Source of the DNA: Nematopogon swammerdamellus
Lineage: Eukaryota > Arthropoda > Insecta > Lepidoptera > Adelidae
DNA: 64,000 nucleotides
Assembly (NCBI GenBank): GCA_946902875.1
Contig: OX336355.1
Span: forward strand, 13,983,347 to 14,047,346
Direction of reading: 5' to 3'
A program made the translations under genes and the position numbers. The notes below the pieces were generated by a model. It made no database searches, was not told the origin of the DNA, and worked only from the letters and a program-made list of their open reading frames with translations. Numbering within the stretch: the first letter of the stretch is position 1; every line of letters starts with the position of its first letter. Positions 33,053 to 45,500 of the stretch are shown here, piece after piece.

Positions 33053-36027
33053 ATGTGGAAGTATGTATCACGGCGGATCAAGGACACGTTCGAGCGCGGC
33101 GCCGGCTACTTCGATGCACGAAGTGCGGCGACCGCGGGAGTGTCGCGCGGCGAGGGTGCCGAGCGGCCGGCGCCGGCCGTGCCGTGTCGCTGGCGCCGCG
33201 AGCGTCGCTGCTGGGGCGGCCGCGCGCGCGGAGAGGATCCCAATAGGAACTGGTACTTCAGCTACTTGAACCAGAGCTGGCTCGGTGCCATCACATGGGT
33301 GAGGATCTCATATTTCGTACGAACATTAGCTATATAATTTAAAACTAGTGATGCAACAAATAGTGGATTGACCGGATACCGGATATCTGGCCCGTACGCG
33401 GGCCGGATAGCCGGCCAGACGTAGGTCTAGGTTTAGTTAGATTAGAATAGATAGAATATAAATAAATATTAACAAGGTCAACCAACGATCCTGTGACCCT
33501 TACGCATGGTGGTCATGACGTCAAGCAATCGCTTACTACCTAATAACGCCGAAAAACTTGTATTCATTCACCATAATTTGCCACTAGTTAATTATTTACC
33601 TTAAGTTTGTTTGTTTGTACCTACTTTCGTACGTAAATAATTAATGTAATGCTATGAATGAATGAATGAATAAACAGTTTTCTTTTTGTAAATCAGTATT
33701 TTAATATTTTTGATCAATTGTTTCACTATCCGGTATCGGCCGGATACTGTCAACTATCCGGCCGGATACCGGATAGTAACCGGATATCTGTTGCAACACT
33801 AATTCAAACCTCAACATTATCCACACTGGACCTCACAGAGCAGCGCTTTAGCGCTGGGCTGGTACGCGACGCAGCTTATCCACGTGAAGAAGAAGTACCA
33901 CACGCGCGAGCGCAGCGCCCTCTGCTCCCTCCTCCACCGCAACTTCTCCACCGTCCAGCTGTTCTGCACCAAGCAGCTGCGTCCGCTGGACGATGACAAG
34001 TACGTTGTGAGGAGCGGTCTTCTGGAGAAGTTTGAGAGAGCCGAGGATACGAGGAGGTTTGTTGGATAAATACATATTTTTTTAAGGTGACTGGAAAATA
34101 TTTATTTTTGTGTAACTTAACCCTTTGCTACCTATGTATGTGCGTTCAGGGTGGCTACAATAATGTTTTTCATCTTATTGTTGCTCAGTTGTATGGCTCC
34201 ATGCCACTCGCCCCTCACAGGAAAAATGTCAGTTGTATGGCTCCATGCCACTCGCCCCTCACAGGAAAAATGTATTAATTTATATTGCTAATCTATATAA
34301 AAAGTGTTATATAATAAAATTTAATCTATTTACAAGATTATATTGGAAATAAATTATCCCAATTTCTGCCTATTGTGCTTGTACATAATTCAGTTAAAAA
34401 TTTTCCTGTCACAAAGCAGACTGTTACCGGTTCGGCTCGTATCGAACGACCGTAGCGACGGCGCGAGCGCGTCGGGGAGCACCTCGTCCTCCTCGTCGCA
34501 CGACTTGTCCGACATCCTCAACTCCATCGAGAACAAGCTGGGCCTCGCCGCCATCGAGAACGGACAACACAGGGACGGACTCAGCATGCTGAGGTGAGTC
34601 TGACTTATTTATAGAAAGCATATTACCTACATTCCACTAGTATTTAAGTACTGGGTTGAAAAATTATTCTGTTGTGGTAGGAAGAAGTTGGTTGAAAAGC
34701 TATGAACTTAGCACAAGTCCGTCGCAATATGGTGCTGGGTGATACTGGGTGATTGGAGAATAGCACATCCAAAAGTTAAAGCCATTTTGCCGGATTTTCA
34801 GAACAGTAACAAGGATCATAACCTATTGCATGAAGCAGCTTGAGTGCAGAGACTAACTACTTAATTGTTCATTATGTGAAAAAATTTGACTTAGCAATGC
34901 TGTTTTCTAGTAACAGTAACTTTTTTTTTTTATGGAAACTGACACGTTTGTTTACATCACCTACAACATCCGTGATGTCAGCCCATAACACCGGGTGAAC
35001 TTGGTGCCACGTCAGTGCTTCCCTTCGGTCGTGCCGGCTACACTGAACTGGACGAAGAACACGAACTATATTTTACATAGCCGTTTCGACCGACTTTTCA
35101 TTTAGTGCGGTGGTACCATACCGGGCGGGTTAAACCCTACCACCTAGTAATATAAGAAGAGAGTTATATCCCTTACTCGCCTTTTACGACATACACGGGG
35201 AGAGATGCTGGGGGATACTTAATCTATTCATAATAATTCAGGTCGGCAGCTAACAGGCATCACCCACCAGCGCTCTATAATCTGGGCCTGTGCTACGAGC
35301 TGGGTCTTGGAGTGAAGGCCGATGAGAAAATGGTGCGTATTAACTAATCTTCCATACTTGTTCAATTACAAATGTCACAATACACATTTTAAGAATTATG
35401 CAATGTTGCCAATCTAAATGCCTTGAAACTAAAATACAAATTGGTCAAACTGAAAACAAAAAATGTTGCTCTCAACATAATGTCTGCAATGTAAATTTTT
35501 ATACATATGCATACATTTTTTAATACATGGCTGATGTTTCAGACTGGCGCCATTCCGAAACATCAGCTAGTGACCGCGAATTCCATGCCATGGTTGGGTT
35601 AGGTTAGGTTAGGTAGGTGCGCCCATATATCAATAAACTGTTCTTATGTTCTTTGATAATATACTAGGCTATGGAGTTGTACCGCGTCGCTGCCACACTG
35701 GAGCACCCAGGAGCGCTGTATAACCTGGCGGTGTACTACGGACAGGGGCGCGGGGGGCTCTCTCGCGACTCCGACACTGCCACACGTCTGCTCCGCCTTG
35801 CCGCCCTCAAGGGGCAGACGGACGCCATCGACGCACTCAAAACCCTCGAGGAGCCTCCGACCGACTGGGTGAAGCCTGAGGACACCTGGGTGAAGCTCGA
35901 AAGGGAAAATTGGGCGATGAAGTACGACGGTAATAAGACGGATCTCGTGCCGTCACAAACTAGTCTATTTGTGGAACAAATTAAAGCGTTTAGCACAGAG
36001 TTGAGGTGCGAAGCCGCCGTTTATTGA
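33053..36027 (+). CDS. DELE1: DELE1 homolog, mitochondrial stress sensor of the integrated stress response
   Basis: Exons at 33053-33298, 33839-34056, 34420-34593, 35242-35332 and 35668-36027 join in phase to 362 aa. The N-terminus MWKYVSRRIKDTF is basic and amphipathic, as for a mitochondrial presequence. The exon 1/2 junction gives WLGAITW then SSALALGWYATQLIH, matching the conserved block before the DELE1 linker. An Ser-rich low-complexity stretch (about 168-180) follows. The C-terminal part holds Sel1/TPR-like repeats, with ALYNLGLCYELGLGV and ALYNLAVYYGQG. DELE1 is cleaved or stalled on mitochondrial stress and activates the eIF2alpha kinase HRI. This protein is shorter than human DELE1 (about 515 aa), with fewer Sel1 repeats. 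The start at 33053 is the only Met giving the presequence. A poly(A) signal AATAAA is near 36297. Confidence 0.85.
33349..33803. mobile_element. hAT-like MITE in DELE1 intron 1
   Basis: The left end TAGTGATGCAACA and right end TGTTGCAACACTA are near-perfect inverted repeats. Subterminal 'accggataccggatatc' blocks recur in both orientations. It ends about 35 bp before exon 2, so its edge supplies the acceptor neighbourhood. The target duplication could not be fixed by eye. Confidence 0.65.
34186..34273. repeat. 44-bp tandem duplication
   Basis: Two copies of a unit starting 'cagttgtatggctccatgcc' lie head to tail in DELE1 intron 2 and look identical apart from the last base. Confidence 0.8.
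34922..35215 (-). mobile_element. SINE copy with the third head type
   Basis: Tail T-run at 34922-34932, the core in antisense, and the head 'cgccttttacgacatacacg' at the right. It lies in DELE1 intron 3, ending shortly before exon 4. Confidence 0.75.
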
Positions 36028-36361
36028 AACGTCTATGCATACTCGAGTATTTCAGTTGCCCCTTCTACGTATCAATATATTTTTGTATAGTTAACGCGGC
36101 ACTTGGCACCGTTCCACAGAATGGTGTGCCGGTAGCCATTGCAGTCAGTACGTATATACATAGTACGTACTTAGAGTTTGTTCAGTGTTTTTTTTGCATT
36201 GAAATTCTGCCATACTTGAGAAGAGCGTTTGGTATGTGAAATGATGTACATAGAAAGGACACCAGCTCGACAGTTACGTTTTTATTATCAACCAAAAATA
36301 AAGTGGTAGTGTGTTCGATCTGCATGTATTTTCAAATCAGCAATAATTTAAGGTTGATATA

Positions 36362-36743
36362 TGGGTGAATGAACTTTTTCTTGTAACGTAAAAACCAGCT
36401 GCAAAGTCAAATAAAAAAAAAAGTTTATTAGAATTTATTAACTAGTTGAAAATCAATAAGTATAAAATACTTAGGTTGATAGGTAATTGAAATAAAAGAA
36501 GAGAACTATTTAAAATAAAACATTAACCAAATTTTTAGGGGTGGCCCAGGCGACAATTTTGTCCCCAGTAAAAAAGGTGTTGTCCCCAGGGTAACCAATA
36601 TTTTTTTTTTAATTACTCAAAATTCTTTGTGCACCTTCTTTCTTATTAATCAATTACTTATCTGAGAGTTGCTGTAACTATTAAAATAAGGTGAATTTAT
36701 CAAGATAATATCAAAGAAAACAAGAAAAAGTTGATTCACCCAT
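36362..36743. mobile_element. MITE with GGGTGAATGAACTTTTTCTTG ends, copy 1
   Basis: The left 'gtgaatgaactttttcttg' pairs with the right 'caagaaaaagttgattcacc'. The interior has 'ggacaattttgtccccag'-type hairpins. A close copy is at 43387-43782. The interval 36744-37980 is AT-rich and shows no supported gene. Confidence 0.8.
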
Positions 36744-37980
36744 ATAACGAAAAAAAAATCATCACTGGTGCTAACTCTCCTGACTAAAATTCTTAAAGAA
36801 AAGTATGTATTGCAATTTAATAGCAAGAGACACAAAATGGTAACAGACGTTTTCGAATATAAGCAAGATGTAAGCAACAATTTGATTGTTATTTAGTTAC
36901 ACGCGTGCTTCGTATTTTTAGAAATGAGCAATATCAACAAACTGCTGATAACAGAGGCTTTGCGGCGAATCATCCAAACAAAAATGTATCGCAAGTGAGA
37001 TAATTTCTTGTATTTTATCCATTTGATAATATTGATGTAACTTGCTGAGATAATAAAGATAAAATTATGTTATTTCCTTTCAGTACAATATTCTTAGGTT
37101 TATATCATATAATTTTTTTATACATAAATTAAGAACTGGCATGATTTGTGCACAGCTAGTCTTATTCTTTATTGTTAAAATTAATTTGTGTTTCTTTTTG
37201 ATTAACATTTTACATACCTCAATTGTTTGGTTTTAACTTGGGAGTGCACATGTAACTAACTGCCCATTAGTACACAAAGTGCACCCTAGTGACTAGTGTG
37301 GCCTCCAGTGTCAACATATTACTCAGTGCATTGGTCGATCTAAAAATTTTATGTGGGTGACATGAATGACTGAATTATCGATGGATACATAAAGTTTAGG
37401 GTTGTGGTTGAAACAATGCAGGATTATGGTTTGGTGTTATCATTGGTTATTGGGTATACCTAGCGTAGTGTAGGTAAGTGTGTAAGTTGGTACAAATTTG
37501 ATTTGTAGTCATGTTTTAAATAAAAATTACAAACATTTTATAGCTTTTCATTTATTCCCCTTTCGCGGCTGAAAAATTTTGAAAAAATGAAACAAAATGT
37601 TCTTATTATAAGAGTTATCTATTTAAGACCGTACATCGTCAAATCACATGTCAAACTGCAATTCGGTTATTCGATGGAAAGTACAATAAAATAGTGAGAT
37701 TATACTGAATGGAATAGAAAATATAATAATAAAAAATGGGTTTATGTTCGCACCAGGATACAGCTCTAATACTGTTCATTATTTCTAAGTAATATTTTCT
37801 GAGCCAGTAATTGCACCTGTGTAGATATGGCATTGTTATTAAAACATTCGCACACAAACACACTCCCCCAGCGCGTCTAGGTTGTGTCTGTACGCGATTG
37901 TTCTTTAGCGGGTAGATGGACACGGAGTCTTTGCCTATTGTATGCCGTACCTGCACGGTATATTTGCTGTTTATAGTTCT

Positions 37981-38168
37981 ACAGATGTTTTATCTCACAA
38001 GCGCGGGTGAGCCACGCTTGTGTGTATAAATGTGTAAATATACATGCACACTGTCTTTGCGTAAGCTCGGGAGCACTACCTGCGCTAACGCTACACACAG
38101 GAGCGCGTGTCTATACGCATTACAACTACAAGTATGGCTCACCCGCGCTCGTGAGATAAAACATCTGT
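37981..38168. mobile_element. MITE with about 34-bp inverted ends
   Basis: ACAGATGTTTTATCTCACAA...TGAGCCA on the left is matched by TGGCTCACCCGCGCTCGTGA...ACATCTGT on the right. The interior carries 'caagcgtgg'-like and gtgtgt motifs and no frame. Confidence 0.75.
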
Positions 38169-38279
38169 ACCTGCCAACATTCATACAATTGTGTCTAGAA
38201 GTAGAACCGCTAGAACGTTGGTACACTTCGTTCGCTTCACGCAGTGTCCACGAGACGCACAGCGAGCGTGAAATATGAC

Positions 38280-40235
38280 AACACTACCGTAGTACATTAC
38301 TATTTACGACAAATTGCTAAGCAATTTTGAATGTTGACAGACTAATTGTGTAGAAAAATGAACCTGGCACATATTATTCAATAGTAGTATCGTCCACAAT
38401 GTTGTTCACATAATTATTACGTTCCGATCCAGCAAAACTATGACAAATCTATTTCATTCCCTGGCTGCAGCATTTAATGTTTACGGAACCCAGTGTGAAC
38501 TTATTGGACGGTAGGTACTGGTATTCTGACGGATAAGGCAATTATCAATAAAACAACGAAAACTAAAAAAAAAAACAACTTAAAACATAATAAATAACTT
38601 TTTGGCAGACAATACTGTAATTTTAACACAATTATCACACTTGACTTACTTGTTTATAATTGTAAGTCAAGTGTGATAAAATTACAGTTTGTTTATAATA
38701 CTTATTCTTATGCAATAAACTGGAAATATAATATTAAAGTTTGAAAGAGAGATTTCATTGTCACATTTTGAAGATAGTATAATATTTTATCTTGAGATGC
38801 CCTAAGATGAAAAGTTATGGTATCTTTATGTTTCAATCATGGCTGAGATGTGACAACATTGACTTTACCGCGAACGGAGCTGCGGGTACATTATTAATGT
38901 ACATATAGGTACGTGTTTTTTTTAATATGGTTAAACATATCTCCAACCATTAGTTTGAGTCATGCATGTTTTAGAATACAGAATTTAATAATGGCAAATT
39001 TAAGAACAACTTAATTATACTATAGTTCCAACGTCATCTTGTACAACAGTTGTATTTGTAGTCACACACTTAGCACTACTCTAATATCACAAAACCTTTC
39101 AAATATTTGTCATACAACAACAATACCTAAGGTGTACTTTGAACCAGCACCTGTTACGACTGTGGCTATTAACTATGCATGTGCATGTATCAGTCTTTAT
39201 TTAAAAAAGAACACATTATTACATTTGAACCATTTTTTAATTACATTTAGATATTGATAAAACTATTTTATATCACTGCAACACAGCACCGACCAATCTT
39301 ACGAACGATCTTAAGGAAGAACGGGAAAGACTAATTCAAGCATCTCAGTCTCACATGAAAATCTAGTAACTTTAAACCATCATTTAGAATAATCCCCCAA
39401 GTTATTAAACTTAAGCCTTAGCTTAAACTATCTCAGTAACCAATCGAGTTCAGTAAATAAATTCAGGATTGTTTAAAATACTTGACTATTGGAATGTTAA
39501 CTGAACTGGACTGTTGGACCGTAATGAAATTGTTTAACCTGGCCATGGAATGGAGTAAAATGAGGAACTATATTAAAAAATTACCAACCAGGAACACCTT
39601 GTAATCTATAATACATACTTTTGACAAAACCCTAATATACTTGTCCAATCAATGCAGTTAATTTCAGTAATTATTCCTCACATTAAAAATAGTACAGTAA
39701 GTTAATGCTCAGCGAATTTGCATCAAAGGACCAAATAAAAAATTAACTTCAATGTTAACTGAACAATGTACATAATATAAAAATATGAAAACAAAGAGTA
39801 AAAAACAAATAAAAAAAAAAATATTACAAAATATTAGAGAGCGGTTTAGATGACGTAACTCGAACTTAGTTTAGTACAAAGTAGTATTAAATGTGATCTG
39901 CATATCCCACCTAGAATAGCAATCTGAACACTTACTTTAACTGTAACTTAACACACTGTATAGGAAATGTGTCAAATTACTGTCAAAGCTCAGCTGTGCT
40001 AGAAATGTTCCAATTACCATATGAATTACATATACCTTTGCATAATTTTAACATATTTCCCATACAAAATAAATATGTTAAAATTATATATGCAAGTTTG
40101 ATCTACATACTTTGAACTATGATCAGTTTAAATTATTACATCTACACCGCAAAAACAAAATTCTTCTTAATTCTTGACAGAATTTTTAAAACTAAGAAAG
40201 TGTATGCTTTTTAGTTTTTTTGTTGGTGTTACAAT
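38280..40235. other. AT-rich interval, no gene seen
   Basis: The interval contains a small hairpin at 38632-38677 ('atcacacttgacttac' facing its complement) and one at about 40042-40080 ('ataattttaacatatt'). No splice-bounded coding block was recognised on either strand. Confidence 0.5.
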
Positions 40236-40482
40236 CTACTTACTACATGCCTTATTATGAAATATGTTTGATTTATGCGACAGTGACTTTCTCACAAGAC
40301 TGAGTAAGTACTGCGGCTTTTCAAAATATATTCTCTTTAAGATGCGAAAATGCATTGCAGCGAAATGGTGCGGCGCGGAATAATATTCTTTGTATGAAGT
40401 AAACGAATTAAAGTAAACCAAAGAGTATGTACATTTGACATGAACCGCTATCATATGGCGCGGTCTCATCTCTAACAAACAG
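40236..40482 (-). CDS. Candidate last exon of the oskar-like gene
   Basis: A minus-strand open block follows an acceptor 'gacagtgcag|c' and ends at a stop at 40236-40238. Its reading phase fits the donor GTAAGT at 42560-42559. Predicted residues include PRHMIAVHVK, HHFAAMHFRILKRIYF and LLSLVRK. The basic, helical end would suit the end of an OSK domain, but no OSK hallmark is certain. A rival acceptor at about 42511 ('ttttctcttttacatag') gives only a 14-residue end through a 50-nt intron. Confidence 0.3.
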
Positions 40483-40578
40483 CTGCACTGTCTCGCAAGC
40501 ATGTGATACCTTATTATAACAATATCTATGCTGAAGCAAATCACACGCTTTGGCTGGAAACATAACACTTTATATATA

Positions 40579-41136
40579 TAATTAATAAATCTTACCGACA
40601 AACAAAAGACAGCAGAAAAAAGGTCTTATGGGTCAGCTTGTTAAAATTTATAAAACATTAAAAAAACACAACATAACCTCAGATTCGTTACCACCCTTGA
40701 CAAGCAACCATTCTGACAAGTTACCACCTTGCCAAGCAACCATTCTGACAAGTTACGACCTTGACAAGCAACCATTAGGACAAGTTACCACCTTGACAAG
40801 CAACCATAGTGACAAGCTACTACATGGGCCTGCCAAGCTACCAATTAGTGGTGGTAATAATTAATAAATCTTACCGACAAACAAAAGACAGCAGAAAAAA
40901 GGTCTTATGGGTCAGCTTGTTAAAATTTATAAAACATTAAAAAAACACAACATAACCTCAGATTCGTTACCACCCTTGACAAGCAACCATTCTGACAAGT
41001 TACCACCTTGCCAAGCAACCATTCTGACAAGTTACCACCTTGACAAGCAACCATTAGGACAAGTTACCACCTTGACAAGCAACCATAGTGACAAGCTACT
41101 ACATGGGCCTGCCAAGCTACCAATTAGTGGTGGTAA
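40579..41136. repeat. 279-bp tandem duplication containing a minisatellite
   Basis: Copies 40579-40857 and 40858-41136 differ at about one base seen by eye (tacgacc versus taccacc). Each begins 'taattaataaatcttaccga' and contains several 'ttgacaagcaaccattctga' units of about 32 bp. If the candidate exon at 40236-40482 is real, this lies in its upstream intron. Confidence 0.9.
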
Positions 41137-41339
41137 GATCCCACTCCAGTTGATCCAGGACTGCTGCCTGGGCGAAGCTGTTCCAGGGCCGGAGTGGCCA
41201 CATGCAGCCATGAGTGTACTTCGGCAGGCTGGAACACATACATATATTTATTGTTTATATTGAGCATTCTAATGGCAGTAAAACTACTCTCGAACTTGTT
41301 ACAATTTGTTTTATCCGGTACCGACAACCGGTTCCAGTA

Positions 41340-41475
41340 CCGATACCACAGGATCCGACACGCTGTATCCCGACAAATCGGGCTAAGTAGAGTAATAGGT
41401 GTTGTAAAGAATAACAGAACTATCAAGCAGCAAGTAAGGCACAAAGTTTTTGTACCTACTGCATGACTCAGTCGA
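41340..41475. repeat. Dispersed repeat fragment
   Basis: 'cacgctgtatcccgacaaat' and 'atcaagcagcaagtaaggca' match the composite repeats at 11575-11720 and 15630-15760. Confidence 0.5.
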
Positions 41476-41712
41476 AGGTAAGTGCCAAGATCTAAAATCA
41501 GTGCTGAGTCTAGTGAAGTTTTCACAAGATTCAGCATACACTACTATTCCTAAAGTTCCGTAAAAAAAACGGTACAAAGGAACGTTGTATATCTGTCCGT
41601 TGTTCTGTCGCAACACCTTATTTCTCTTGCAGTTAAGGGTCGCATACTGGATCCATAAAAAAAAAATACATTGTCTTACTTCTTGGAAGAGTATATGTAA
41701 AACACTGTTCAA

Positions 41713-42050
41713 ATGTTCACATTGAACCAAAACGCTCATCTTCGAGGCCACAGCATGAAACTAAGTCGAACAATCTTTAACAGCAATACTCGCAAACATT
41801 TCATAACAAACAGAGTGGTGGACGACTGGAACCAACTTCTAGAGGAAGTAATAAGCGCACTTAGTACCAACCAATTCAAAAATAGACTAGATAAATATCT
41901 AACAAATAAAACATAATCTCAAAAAGAGTGCTCAAGAACGATAATTAAATAAAAATAAAAAAAATCCAAGATAATGACAAAACAACAAATTTTAACAGGA
42001 TTTAGACGTATCAGCCTAGGCTGCCTGTCTAAAATAAATAAATAAAACAG
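41713..42050 (+). mobile_element. 3' end of a CR1-like LINE
   Basis: The open block includes LRGHSMKLSRTIF, TRKHFITNRVVDDWNQL and FKNRLDKYL, a typical C-terminal tail. It is followed by an AT-rich 3' region ending in 'aaataaataaataaaa'. It is 5'-truncated and antisense to the oskar-like gene. Confidence 0.8.
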
Positions 42051-42562
42051 TAACTATATTAATTTATAAAAAAAGTAAAAACAAACAATCCCTCTTTGAG
42101 ATGGCTACCTGGTGGGCTAGCTGTGTTTTAAGGTACTAGTATTAGTACTATAATAGGCCTATGGCATTCTAGAATGGTAACATTTCAAAACACTTGTTTT
42201 TGGAAATATGTTTACTCTGGAATGGAGGATGAAACGCCCATTGTGAATCTGAAGTGCTCATTCACAGTAGAAGCCGTATTCTTGGGGGTTATATTTTCAA
42301 CCCATGCCCAATACAGGCACTCAACCCCAAGAATATAACTCGGTTCATAGCGGAAATCGGACTTGGGGGTGAGCTATAAACTTTTGAGAGACACACAATA
42401 GATCTTCTTAGGTCGAAGTGACAACAGGACACAAGGGCCCTAAATCTCACACTTTAAATCACAGCTCAGCTCAGAAGTAAGACAGCCAGTCCGTATCAAT
42501 TTCCCAAGAGCTATGTAAAAGAGAAAAATAATAGTTTCCTATTTCTTAACGCATACTTACAC

Positions 42563-45500
42563 CTGGAACATGCCATGATTGACAAACGGCCCGTCCTTGA
42601 ACAGCGCATGTAGTTCGATGACTTGGGCGCCGTGATTTGCGGACCTCACCCAGCGGTTGAATGAGATGATGGCGTCGATGGCGGGCCGGTGGCCGCCGAT
42701 GCTCGGGATGGGCGGCACGGTGCACACGCACACGCTCGCCCCCCTGCCCTGCAGACTCTGGATCAGCTGCTGCATGTCCAGGACCAACTCCTCGCCTGCG
42801 GCACCCTGCCGCCCGACATTGTATAATTACATTTCTACATAACTACAGCTGCAAGAATAGTCGGCACATTTTTTTTTATGGATTGGCTGCATCTACCATA
42901 TCCGTGATGTCAGCCCATAACACCGGGTGAACTAGGTGCCATGTCAGTGCTTCCCTTCGGTCGTGCCGGCTACACTGAACTGGACGGAAAACACAAACTA
43001 TTAACATAGCCGTTTCGACCTACGTTTCATTCAGTGCGGTGGTACCAACCCGAGCGAGTTGAACCCTACCACCTAGTAAGGTAAGAAAAATCCGAACCAC
43101 GGTCAGCCTTCAACGGTCGAGCGGTCACCCATCCAAGTACTGACGGGCCCAGCGTTGTTTGATGTGGTACAAATACCGTCTGCGATCGGTCGATCGTCGT
43201 TCGTGTTCTTCAGCACACCATTATATTATATGCTTGTTTTCAGAAGAAATTAAGATCATAATTTATGTTCATCCAGAACATAGAGCCATGAATATTGCTT
43301 GCATGTTTCCGTGCGACAGGGTCTACAACCGGATTGTCTCATTTTAAAGCTCGACACACATTATTTGCTGCCGGGAACTGTACTTGGGTGAATCAACTTT
43401 TTCTTGTAACGTAAAAACCAGCTGCAAAGTCAAATAAAAAAAAAAAGTTTATTACAATTTATTGCTTAGTTGAAAATCAATAAGTATTAAATACTTTGAT
43501 AGGCAATTGAAATAAAAGAAGAGAACTATTTAAAATAAAACATTAACCAAATTTTTAGTGGTAACCCAGGGGACAATTTTGTCCCCAGTTTTGTATGGAA
43601 AAAAGGGGTTGTCCCCAGGGTAACCAATATATTTTTTTAATTACTCAAAATTCTTTGTGCAGCTTCTTTCTTATTAATCAATTATTTATCTGAGAGTTGC
43701 TGTAACTATTAAAATAAGGTGAATTTATCAAGATAATATCCTGTTTTCAGACAGATACCAAAAACAAGAAAAAGTTGATTCAGCGACTTAACGTATCAGG
43801 AATTTGAATAGCCCGCGGACAAATATAATTACCATGAGTATGTCTACACTGCCGACAGCAATAATGACCCGATCGGAGCAGCCGTACTCGCGAACTCCCA
43901 GCAGAGCCCTCTTGGCCGTCATGCCCGAGTCGCAGAGCATTCGCGGCCCAAATCCCAGCGTCTCCAGTATCAGGTCGTCCCCGATCACCTGGTGGTCGTA
44001 GATGTACGCCGGCTTGCTGCAACCACCTTTACCGTTTACCTTTATTCTAGGATAGTTGTTGTGCACACAGAACATAAAAAAGAGTAGAAGTAGAGCGCAA
44101 TGACACATTGCGTTCACCACAAGTGAGCGTAGCTCCGCACACTATTCTCAAATCAAAACAAACGTGCAGTTCGCATAATAAAGTTTTATGGCTTAGTGAA
44201 GGGAATCTCCCTATGAAAAAAAGATTCCGTATGATTGCCAACGTACCATGGTATGCCACCAATAATGACCAACTGCGTTGCGAGAAAGCGAAAACCAGAA
44301 CTGAGGCATATAAAAAATAAGTTCTCACCAGACTGCTAACTCCTTTTTAGTTAAGAACCGACTTCAACCCCTGAAGTACAGTATGCGGCAGTAAATAATG
44401 TCGTCCCTGTCGCACAGAGACGTGCCAGTTCATGCGACAGAGACAAAGCTCTACAACCTGATTGTCTCTTTCCAAAGCCCAATGTGCATTATTTACTGCC
44501 GCGTACTTTACCTCCTTTCCAACATAAAAATTAATCGAAATTGTTGGCGTGTTACAGAATTATTCACCCAATTTGTCATGCACATGCTTATGCTAATTTA
44601 TAAGTGACTTTCTCATGGATCATATCATCAAAACTTAACCAAATGTATATGGGACCAGCCCAAAGGTACCGCTTTCTAATAAAAAAAGAATCATCGAAAT
44701 CGGTCCACGTGGTCAGAATTTATCGCTGAACATACATAAAATAAAAGATTGCAATGAATGGAGAACCTCCTCCTTCTTTTTAAGTCGGTCATAAAGAAGA
44801 CCTCATCACAGAGTGTTGAGGCCTTGAAGTGTTTTATTTTTCCTGGAGTAAAAAAAATCTGTCTCTGTGCTTCTAAATAAGTGAATCCTCACTTCATTAC
44901 TTTACGAAATATTAGAGCTTACATATGTATGCGGAGATTTTTATTTTTCAAATTTTGCGTGTGTCTGCTCTGCAACATGTATATATTGGCATGGAAGCCA
45001 AGGTGTTTACAAGCATATTTAATCCGTCGTCTCAGGACATATCAAGTTAGTGGTACCGATGTGTAGCTAAATAATTCTACTTTATACTTTATCTCTTTCA
45101 AATAAACACGGCTAAGTAAGATAGAAGGAAAAAATTATTTTGCTCGGCCCATGCAGCGGTTTGGAGCTCGCTGACAACGCGGCGGTCGATATCGACCGCT
45201 CCATAGTTGACGGTACATAGTGCTCTAGCGGTCGATATCGACCGCTCCACAGTCAACGGGTTAATATTTGGGAAGCCAAGGGGTTAAATACTCAACTACG
45301 GATTAATGTCAGCTTGCCGACATATTGCACTACAGAAGGGGAAAAAATGTAAAGCGTTCACATACCTCCACATGCATTGATCAAGGCTAAAAGGTTTGGC
45401 CAATTTTAGCTCCCAATCGCATTCCTTCGCTTGGGACTTCACACAATTTTTCTCCTTCACGAATACATACCTATTTTTATGTTTGCGTGCATTAATACGG

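Noticed and set aside
33024..33269. Overlapping plus-strand frames at the DELE1 first exon
   Set aside because: Shadows of the DELE1 exon 1 frame; only the 33053 frame continues into exon 2.
35594..35620. Run of ggtta units resembling the insect telomere repeat TTAGG
   Set aside because: Only about three to four units inside a DELE1 intron (and a similar short run at 1558-1570); too short for telomeric DNA.
37651..37956. Minus-strand frame of 101 codons considered as the oskar-like C-terminus
   Set aside because: It has a possible acceptor (gtgcag) but no OSK-like pattern; it also lies farther away than the 40236-40482 candidate.
40700..41110. Regularly spaced repeats considered as a CRISPR array
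   Set aside because: Units are contiguous minisatellite repeats without unique spacers, in a eukaryotic genome.
40628..41263. Two similar plus-strand open frames beginning MGQLVKIYK
   Set aside because: They arise from the 279-bp tandem duplication and its minisatellite; no splice context or family resemblance.
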